From Malachius bipustulatus (Eukaryota; Arthropoda; Insecta; Coleoptera; Melyridae): 64,000 nt of DNA. Each line of letters starts with the position of its first letter. Within the stretch, counting starts at the first letter, position 1. The notes under the pieces were generated by a model, which saw only the letters and a list, made by a program, of their open reading frames with translations, made no database searches and was not told the DNA's origin. Location of the stretch: NCBI GenBank assembly GCA_910589415.1, contig OU342639.1, positions 12,842,268 through 12,906,267 of the forward strand, read 5' to 3'. This document shows positions 56,811 through 64,000 of this stretch, piece after piece. The translations under genes and the position numbers were made by a program.

Positions 56811-57059
56811 CGGTTACGTGTGCGCAAGCCTTACTTCCACTCCTCATCTTCACTGACAGTGTGATTATCTGGTGACGTCTGTCCCTCTCCATCGGCTATC
56901 TTTACCACAGTAACGGCCTGTCTCTCCGATGATTTAATGGATTCCTGAGTCAGACGATGACTCATTTGGATCTAATGCCTGATATCAAATCCTCCTCAGT
57001 TTCATTACTTCCTCCTGCCTATTAAAATTATTTTGATTTTTATAAATTATTCACGATGT

Positions 57060-57790
57060 AATCGGGTGTAATAGTGTGAAGTAGTGGACAGGACATTCAA
57101 AGCATATGGCGTGATCGTCTTGAAGCACGGTTTGCTCCGCGACAGCTAACTTGTCTGTCTGGCCCAGGCGGCAGTTGCTCTTGTGTTCGGTCACGCGGGT
57201 GTTGACGCTGCGTACTCTAGTGGAAGAAAGTGAATCGATGGGGTCTTTAACAGAACGGAGAATGTTGCGAACTTGCTGTGTAGGATGAAAGATGGTTTTG
57301 ACGTCGTGGCGCTGTAGGAGTTTACCGATTCGATCGGTGACATTCTTGATGTAAGGGAGAAATGCAGCTCCCTACCTCTTGGTGGTTGTTGGCTGGGAGT
57401 CGTGGATGTTGGGCTCTGGGTCGTAACGCTCTCCTGATTTCTTGAGCGGTGTAGCCATTCGCCTACAGAGCAATATCTAGGTGGGCTATCTCTTCTAGCT
57501 CACCGACAGCTCTTTCTTGAGGTATTATGTCTGGAAAATTCTGGATGTATGATTCACCAAGGTTTTTATTACTGTTCGTTTTTGGCCTGGATGATGGTTA
57601 GAGTTTTTGTGTAAACGATCTGTGTGTGCTGGTTTTCCGTAGACCCTGTGCCCCAAGATGTCATTTTCATTCCTGTTAACGAGTACGTCAAGAAACGGTA
57701 GTTTTCCATCGTGAACTGATTGCAGGGGTGAATACTAATGATATGGTGAAAAAATTTCTCCAGGGCCTTGTAGTGTAATCTACCTTTAAT
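57060..57790 (-). pseudogene. Penelope-like element: reverse transcriptase end plus GIY-YIG remnant
   Basis: On the minus strand, across frames: KFFHHIISIHPCNQFTMEN (about 57760-57700), HHPGQKRTVIKTLVN (about 57590-57560), ALRPRAQHPR-like text, then LPYIKNVTDRIGKLLQRHDVKTIF (about 57350-57280), VRNILRSVKDPIDSLSSTRV, and RSVNTRVTEHKSNCRLGQTDK, AEQTVLQDDHAICFEC (about 57215-57080). The order is that of the thumb and linker followed by the GIY-YIG nuclease of Penelope-like elements. The cysteine-rich IPC-x-CG-x2-Y-x-G core that should sit between STRV and RSVNTRV is deleted. Stops and shifts are many. The 5' truncation abuts the dispersed repeat at 57790. Confidence 0.75.
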
Positions 57791-58160
57791 ATGAAGGTCC
57801 TGCGTCATGCGCACTAAAATCTGTAATGTGGACCCCAGAATAAAATGTCCCAAATCGAGGGCCAAACTGAATGATTTTAAAAAGAAGAACGCCTTTGGCG
57901 TTTGAAATGTAAACTGGTCTGTCGTGAATGTCTCTGTTGAATTCCCGCACTGAACTGTTGATTTGAATTTAAGGTTATCCCGCCCTGCAGTCTTAGAAAT
58001 TATTTGAACTGATTGAAAAATGTTTGAAACAAAATGGTCGATGTGATTCTAGCCCCTTTGCTACCCCTAATTTTACCTGATCGTCTAGTTTTCATCTCGT
58101 GGACCTTCTATGTTGTGTTCGTTGTAACCTTAGCTTGTTACCAAAACAGATAGACAGAAT
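57790..58160 (+). repeat. Dispersed repeat, copy 2 (partner at 815-1190)
   Basis: It shares landmarks in order with 815-1190 and adjoins the truncated 5' end of a Penelope-like remnant. No shared ORF. Confidence 0.6.
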
Positions 58161-60127
58161 TCAATGGAGAATTAATTTTCGATAAAATTGAAAAAAAAGG
58201 TTACATTTTGTGTTATCATTCTCGTACCTGCTTAGACTTTAACAATAAAAATTACAACAAACAGCAACGTCAAAAATAAATAAAAATTCCAATTTTAAAG
58301 TCGCACTATTATAAAAATTACACCACAAATTAAAAACTTTTCTCCGAGTTTCTCGAAAATGGCTCAACAGGCTTGAAATATAACTATATACAACAACAGA
58401 AGCATCTTTCCAATATTAACAATGATCTATTTAAGATTTTTTTCTGAAATAATTAGGTAGGTCACGCACATAATGTAAGAATATGTGCATCTTTAGAGGT
58501 CAGGTCAATATCTAGAGAAATTTTTGTGGGGTTATGCCCACGGAGACTTCTGATCCACTCATCGAATACAACAGATCTCCAAAAGTTACAACAAATGTAA
58601 CCGCGGGGACAATTTCCATGCATAGGTACGGATTCTGCGGGCCCTTTAAAATTTGTGTGCGACTAAACGAGAGTAGTTTTTCAAGCAAAAATTACCATAT
58701 CATTAGGTATAGTATACGACTACGTCTTTTTTACCTGCACGTAAAAAAAGACTTCCAGATTACAACTCTTGATAGACTGTTAATGTAAATAATTAAAAAA
58801 ATCTCTTACAGCCAATATTATAAAGGCTCATTTGGCTAACGGGCAGATTTCTGTGCTCTTTTTTGAAGCTAATATCGACGTCAAATGACTTTTATTAACA
58901 TTTTTGTAATTAATTTCATGTCAATAAGAATAGATAAACTAAAAAATTTCCATTTAGACTCGGTACCTTCTTCAGAAATGGCCACAGAAATCTGACCGTT
59001 AACTTAATGAGCCTTTTATAATACCCACCGTTAATATTACGTTATGAATTTAATGAATGATAAAAATGAAAAGAAACTCATTATTTTAATGCTTGACAAA
59101 TCGGGAATAAGCTTTTAAAAAAGTTTATTCAGTTTTTCCTGAATACTTCTTGTTATAGATGTACGGGCGGTTCTTTATATTCCAACCCTATATAAGAAAA
59201 GAATATTAATCACCATTACTATCATTGTAATTTTTCAGCATTCGCATAAAGAAAGAGGAAGGCGTTTAAATTACAAACAACGTCCCCTTATAATATAACT
59301 TTTATACTCCTGAATGTAATACATGGGCGAGCGTTCTACGAATATAAGAGCGAAAGCAAGGCATTCCGGTCTGATCTTTGAAAACGCTGCACAATAATAA
59401 TACACAAAGAAAATGCAAAACAGAGAGCATCCCTTTTCTTTGTTAATTAATATCTGCGTGCTCCCCGCAAATCCTCCTAAGTTTTTCCTCTTCGAGCTGG
59501 CTGAATGAGTATGAATTATAACTAAAACTTGTACTAGGCCTGCAAGAAACAGTATCCTGTGACGATTGTGCAGGAAACATTAAACAAATGCCTGGTGTAT
59601 ATCCATCAGGACGGGAAGGGCGTAGGATGGGAGAAGGGTAGCGGGCTTTTCACGGCTTCCTCTAGACCGGGCTTTCCCAACAATGACAACGAGTACACTC
59701 CCCTCAGTAATCTATATACCTGGGCCAGGCTTCGATTTCGACTGATCTCATGTTTTGTCTCCACGATCACGCTAATACAGCAGCCAGCAAACGCGCCCTT
59801 CTGATGTTACACAATTCTCGATGGTTTGGCTAGATATTAATTAATTTTCTCTTGGAATTGTGATTACTTAGTTCCTTAGCTTCCCTCCTTTCTTCCAATA
59901 ATTAAAGACCGGGGTTTAATCTTTCAGTTTGATAAATGAGGTATATTTTAACATTTATACCTTATTGAATCTAAGATCTAATTATTGCAAAAAAGACCAT
60001 AATGGTCGATTATTTAAAATAAATAGTCATTTGAAAATGGTGCATTTCTTTCAAGTTACATCTTTTAGGTGCTTAAGATGCTGATAATATCATTTATATA
60101 TTTTTTTATTAAGTAATATTAGATATA
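58161..60127. other. No gene; one small inverted-repeat element
   Basis: Outside 58805-59032 the sequence is AT-rich without recognisable coding. The longest frames are about 80 codons. Confidence 0.4.
58805..59032. mobile_element. Small inverted-repeat element (CAGAAATCTG type)
   Basis: Arms 58805-58856 and 58983-59032 are inverted copies (AATATTATAAAGGCTCAT..., CAGATTTCTGTG) around a 126-bp middle. A single arm of the same family is at 29631-29680. Confidence 0.65.
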
Positions 60128-60661
60128 CAGTGTGTTGATTTTCAAAGCAGACCATAGGGAATTGGCATAGCGTAATAAACGTTGCTTTATTGTTTAATAA
60201 CGTTATTTTCTATTAATGTTTTCTTCTACCCCTAGTTTCAGATTACACTAAAACGTCCGTCTCATCTCAAATTTTCGGAAAAATCTGTTCTGTTGTCGAC
60301 TTCGATGGTATAGGTCTATTATAAAAATTCACAGCAAATAAATCGCGAACCCTCCTTTAACTGGCTACAGTGTATTAGGTTATCACCATAAAAACTCTTT
60401 CTTCATTTGAATAACCCATTTTTAAACGGAACCAGATTTCATTATTACTGACTTATATGACTTTTCTTTTTAGATTGTCAAAAGGTTGAAATGTGATTAT
60501 TGTTAAATTCATTTAGTTTCTGATATCAAGGCGCTATGCGCAATAATTTTAGCTTCATTTTGATACCAAGACTATTTCAGTTGAAACGGCGAGCAGGGAC
60601 CCTTAAAAACCACTTTTCCAATGCTAATTCCCTATGGTCCGCTTTGAAAATCAACACCCTG
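60128..60661. mobile_element. TA-flanked inverted-repeat element, family A copy 2
   Basis: Ends CAG(G/T)GTGTTGATTTTCAAAG and inverse, with TA on both sides (60126-60127, 60662-60663). The right half matches the left half of copy 1 (6506-6767) in inverted orientation, including GCGCAATAATTTTAGCTTCA. Twice as long as copy 1; the extra middle is unrelated. Confidence 0.8.
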
Positions 60662-61177
60662 TATATACAGGCTCACAGGCTGAACCATATATCCTTCTCT
60701 ATATTGCTATCTCGTAAACGCAGAGATAGACGGTCGGTTAAATTAGAAAAAAGACAAGATATCCGTGACAGTTCCTGAAATAATATCCTGAAAAAACTGA
60801 AAAATCGAGATTTCTTATTTTTGACATATCTTTCTTATTATTGAAAATTATTAAATAATTTTTTGCATGCTTACATAAGTCGGCAAAATTTACCCACCTG
60901 ACATTTAAAAATTTTTCTGAATTTTTGGACTTTTGTTTTTCAAGTTATTAAAGTTCAAGTTATATCTGCGGATATAATACTGTCTTCCTCATCCCGTTCC
61001 CTTTTCCTGACTTAAGACTTGAAAATATAGGTGCTTTTATTTGCTACCATCTGGACAATTTAATTAAACATGACGATATAGTATTAGGTACTATGCATAT
61101 ATTAATGTATTAAAACTTAGTAGTTTGGTTTGACTGTCCTATTATAAATGATATTAGTAATTATTTGGGAATGCAGT

Positions 61178-63290
61178 CGTTTTTAATAAAAGAACACTCT
61201 TTTTTCTACGCCAAGCTTTCGAATTTTATTTAATTCTTCTTCAGGGCTCTCTATAAAATGATTAACAATATTGAAATTTACTACATATGTCTTATAAAGA
61301 TGTAAATTTTATACTTACAGAAGTTGAGACTAAAATCTAAGTTCTTGTAAATTGTTAATCATAAAATTTGTAAATTCAACAGCAATAAAAACGATATAAT
61401 GAGACATAGTAGGTAATGAAATTTGAATTCTAATTTGGGTCAAAATGATTAAAAAATTTTTAAAAGTTTTTTCTAAATTAATATAAAAGTGATTGACATA
61501 AGAATAATAAATTTTAAAAAAATTTGAATAAATATGATTTTATATATAATATTTTTTTGTTTTTTGACGACTTCATCACTATGTAAGCTTTATAACATAA
61601 AGTTTTAATACCGTTTAGCTCTTAGACCTCAAATAACGAAGTTATCGACCATTGTAGTTTAAATTTGAAGTTTTTTAATACTCAAAAATATTGCTTAATA
61701 TTATTAAAAAATTCTTCAGTAAGAAGTATATAATAGCCAAAGAAGTATATAATATAAAATAGCCAAATTATCCAAAATTTTAGATTTTTTTTGGTAAAAA
61801 TGGTTTTAATTAACATTTCAAAACTAGGAATTATTTGATTTCCTGAGTTCCAATACTTCCAATCAATATTGCAATTGCGCGTTTTAATTGTTGAATAAAA
61901 AATTGAAAAAATAAAAAATCTTGAAAAAAAATTGCAACATTGACACGTTGCAGCATGACATTTGTCTTGTTGCACCTTTTTTCGATTACATAGCAACGGC
62001 ACACTATACCAGTGAGGTGACTTCACGTCTAATAAGTTATCTTAATTTTTATACCAGCGCCAGTGTTGCAAAATTTAAGAACGTTAAATTGTCCATATCT
62101 TAAAATCTGTGTACATCAAGAAAAAACTGTTGAGGACTTTTTTGTTCTGTTTTTGATGTAGAATCGCGTGGTGCTAATATTATGCGTACGTTACAATACA
62201 CTCTGTATTGTTATTATAATTTAACATTATTGTAATTATTGTGAAATAAAAATTCTCGGAAGAATCAAAAAATTTTTGAAATCAATTTAAATTATCTTTG
62301 GTTGTTTTCTTTATCAATTTTTACTAAAAAAGTGTAAATGCTACTTATAGATTTTCTACATCTTTCATAGAAGTCATAGAAGTTCATAGAAGAAGAGTTT
62401 TGTTGGATTCTGATCATTTCTATAAAAGTTCTTTTAAAGGTGTTACATTCTATATCAAAAATTGATGTACCATCATAATTCATTTGATGATCTTTATTAT
62501 TAACATGCTTGGCTAGAGCACAAGTGCCTGTATTACGTTTTGCATCACTTTCATTCGATGTAATACGGGATTTTAAGTTCCTTGAAGTGTGTTATATATT
62601 ACATTGCTCACATCAGTTAGTTCAAGGAATGCAATATACAACATTTGATTGTTGCATTGTGAGTATTTTATCATTGAGTTTCGAGAAAAGCAGCTCTGTC
62701 ATTATCTGCTTTTTAAAAGTGGAGCAAGTTTTGAAAAAAAAGGTTTAATATAAGGAAGGGAAAAATATCTTGTAACAATAGGAGTTGTTTGTTGATTATT
62801 TAAGTTATTTTGATTATTAATTAATGGTGTAGCAAAAATAAGTTTATTTAACAGATTTTTGGGATAAGAATTCAGTCTTAAAATTTCATAGAATTTTTTG
62901 AGATTTATCTGTTTTAAATCACACTGAAATCACACATGATTTCTAAGATTTTATTTTTTATATTAATTATCAAATTTATTTTGCATTTATAAGGATGATA
63001 TGAATAATAATTTATGTATCTACCAGATAGGTTGATTTGGTGTACCATTCAGTGATTAAATTGGTATCTTTTCTGATAACTTTAGTGTCTAGAAATGGTA
63101 CAAATAAATTATTTTCTTCTTCAATTTTGTGAATTGAATTTTACGGTGATAGCTGTTAAATATTCTTGAACTTTCTTGTATCAAATTCATTGGAACTGAA
63201 CAAATAATATCATCAACCTATTTTTTACAAAAAGGAAATTGAAATGGAAGTTTATCAACACACCAATCTAGAAGATCATCCATTATACAG
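61178..63290 (-). pseudogene. Penelope-like element: reverse transcriptase and GIY-YIG, broken
   Basis: Minus-strand order: DDLLDWCVDKLPFQFPFC, then the catalytic box K*VDDI with its tyrosine codon now a stop (about 63215), NLFVPFLDTKVIRKDTNLIT and EWYTKSTY (about 63110-63040), YHPYKCKINLI, LPYIKPFFSKLAPLLKS (about 62755-62705), SNVVYCIPC with C-x2-C spacing to CEQCN, SRNLKSRITSNESDAKRNTG, ALAKHVNNKDHQMNYDG, then an open stretch to NNQR (62483-62292). The second half is the GIY-YIG nuclease that Penelope elements use for integration. A long 3' UTR follows, with a hammerhead-like core at 61216-61244. The 5' end is cut at about 63290, next to another element. Confidence 0.8.
61216..61244 (-). 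ncRNA. Degenerate hammerhead-like core
   Basis: On the minus strand: CTGAAGA (A in place of the usual U in the fifth position), one base, GAATT paired with AATTC around a loop, then GAAAG. It lies at the 3' end of the Penelope-like remnant, the same position as at 56779-56810. It is probably inactive. Confidence 0.4.
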
Positions 63291-63297
63291 GCTGTCC

Positions 63298-63408
63298 CAG
63301 CTTCTTCGAAGCGGTCTCTGTAGGCCAAACGATGGACTTTTTCAAAAAACTTTTTGAAAATTCAAGTACAGAATCACAATGGCCATAATCTAAAATTATT
63401 TTGGACTA
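63298..63408 (+). repeat. Terminus of a CAGGCTGTCCCAG-type element
   Basis: It starts after TA (63296-63297) and matches 15036-15129 in inverted orientation. It ends where TA and the next element (63411) begin, so the second element probably inserted into it. Confidence 0.6.
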
Positions 63409-63410
63409 TA

Positions 63411-64000
63411 CAGAGTGTCCCATATGAGAGTGGCATATCAAAGCTATGTTTTTTTAAATGGAAGGCTCCTATGTTATTGCATTTTTAGAATGTCTGAGAA
63501 GAGAAAATAAGGTTGGCTTTTACAGTTGGTGTTCAAATTCAGAAGTTTTTGAGTTATAAACAAGTGAAAATCGTCATTTTTCAAGTTCAAGGCCCTGTAC
63601 AACGGAAACGGTTCAAGATAGAGAAAAACGGCTTACATGTCCCTATTTTAACTTTTTATGTAGTAACCTATGGTGTAGAAACATTTGTACTTTCTTTGAT
63701 TTTTTTATTTGGCGACGCGTGGAAATCTAAGATTTTTTCAAATTTTTTATCACCCTGTATAAACATTTTATCTACATCATGGGATAGTACATGAAAAAGT
63801 AAAATAGGGACATGTAAGCCGTTTTTCTCTATCTTGAACCGTTTTCTTTGTATAGGGCCTTGAACTTCAAAAATGACGATTTTCACTTGTTTATAACTCA
63901 AAAACTTCTGAATTTAAACACCAACTGTAAAGGCCAATCTTATTTTCTCTTCTCAGACAATCTAAAAATGCAATAACATAGGAGCATTCCATTTGAAAAA
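63411..64000. mobile_element. Inverted-repeat element running past the window end
   Basis: It begins CAGAGTGTCCCATATGAGAG after TA (63409-63410). The arm 63450-63670 is repeated in inverse at 63780-64000, including AAAACGGCTTACATGTCCCTA and AATGACGATTTTCACTTG. The two frames of 93 and 77 codons start with the same residues because they are the two arms. The right end lies beyond base 64000. Confidence 0.8.

Noticed and set aside
1..64000. CRISPR arrays, bacterial operons or phage genes
   Set aside because: The window has introns, LINEs and TA-flanked elements throughout; no short regularly spaced repeats of CRISPR type were seen.
1..64000. tRNA or rRNA genes
   Set aside because: I saw no cloverleaf with intact A and B boxes. 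The tRNA-Lys-like string at 25431-25464 is a primer-binding site palindrome and lacks the rest of a tRNA.

Overview
This window reads as AT-rich, gene-poor, repeat-dense chromosomal DNA from an insect. I found no convincing host protein-coding gene. Almost every coding stretch belongs to a transposable element: Jockey-like and RNase H-type LINEs, Penelope-like elements with GIY-YIG remnants, a PIF/Harbinger pair, mariner-like elements with a DUF4817-type N terminus, a KRBA2/Ginger-like integrase, and a DUF7869-type transposase. Non-coding repeats are mostly short inverted-repeat elements flanked by TA and ending CAGGGTG or similar, plus scattered TAGG/CCTA tetranucleotides. The combination suits a hemipteran or a beetle, but I cannot decide the order from sequence alone.

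Layout. 1-3330: retroelement fragments, including a minus-strand LINE. 3694-6290: a decayed Ginger-like transposon nested in an inverted-repeat element. 6500-8580: a run of TA-flanked inverted-repeat elements. 8581-12850: a decayed mariner-like element interrupted by an apparently intact 3.2-kb DNA transposon (8866-12110) with a two-exon, 750-residue transposase gene. 12990-15035: a broken Jockey-like LINE that carries a nested 3' piece of an unrelated LINE with a 10-bp target duplication. 17594-19763: a mariner-like element with about 523-bp terminal inverted repeats. 20040-20900: an RNase H-type LINE remnant. 23690-24819 and 27493-28965: inverted-repeat elements. 25431-26750: an LTR joined to a palindromic tRNA-Lys primer-binding site. 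30390-32200: tandemly duplicated non-coding element. 35031-36712: a 1.68-kb fold-back element. 36955-41205: a nearly full-length but dead Jockey-like LINE with a solo LTR in its 3' UTR. 44434-48848: a 203-bp tandem array split by a complete 3.8-kb Harbinger transposon. 49754-50551: a second tandem array (six 133-bp units arranged as two 399-bp higher-order units). 51813-55199: two large inverted-repeat elements and a PHD-like fragment. 56779-58160 and 61178-63290: two Penelope-like remnants on the minus strand, each ending in a hammerhead-like core motif. 63411-64000: an inverted-repeat element cut by the window edge.

Working parts. Two elements look potentially autonomous. Harbinger (44557-48356) has matching ends, a 3-bp flanking duplication, an intact HARBI1-like nuclease and a convergent five-exon Myb/SANT-like DNA-binding partner. 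The DUF7869-type transposon (8866-12110) has about 31-bp inverted repeats inside a TATA flank and an open spliced frame with three conserved acidic positions. The remaining coding elements carry stops, frameshifts, deletions or insertions, so they serve mainly as a record of nested insertions.
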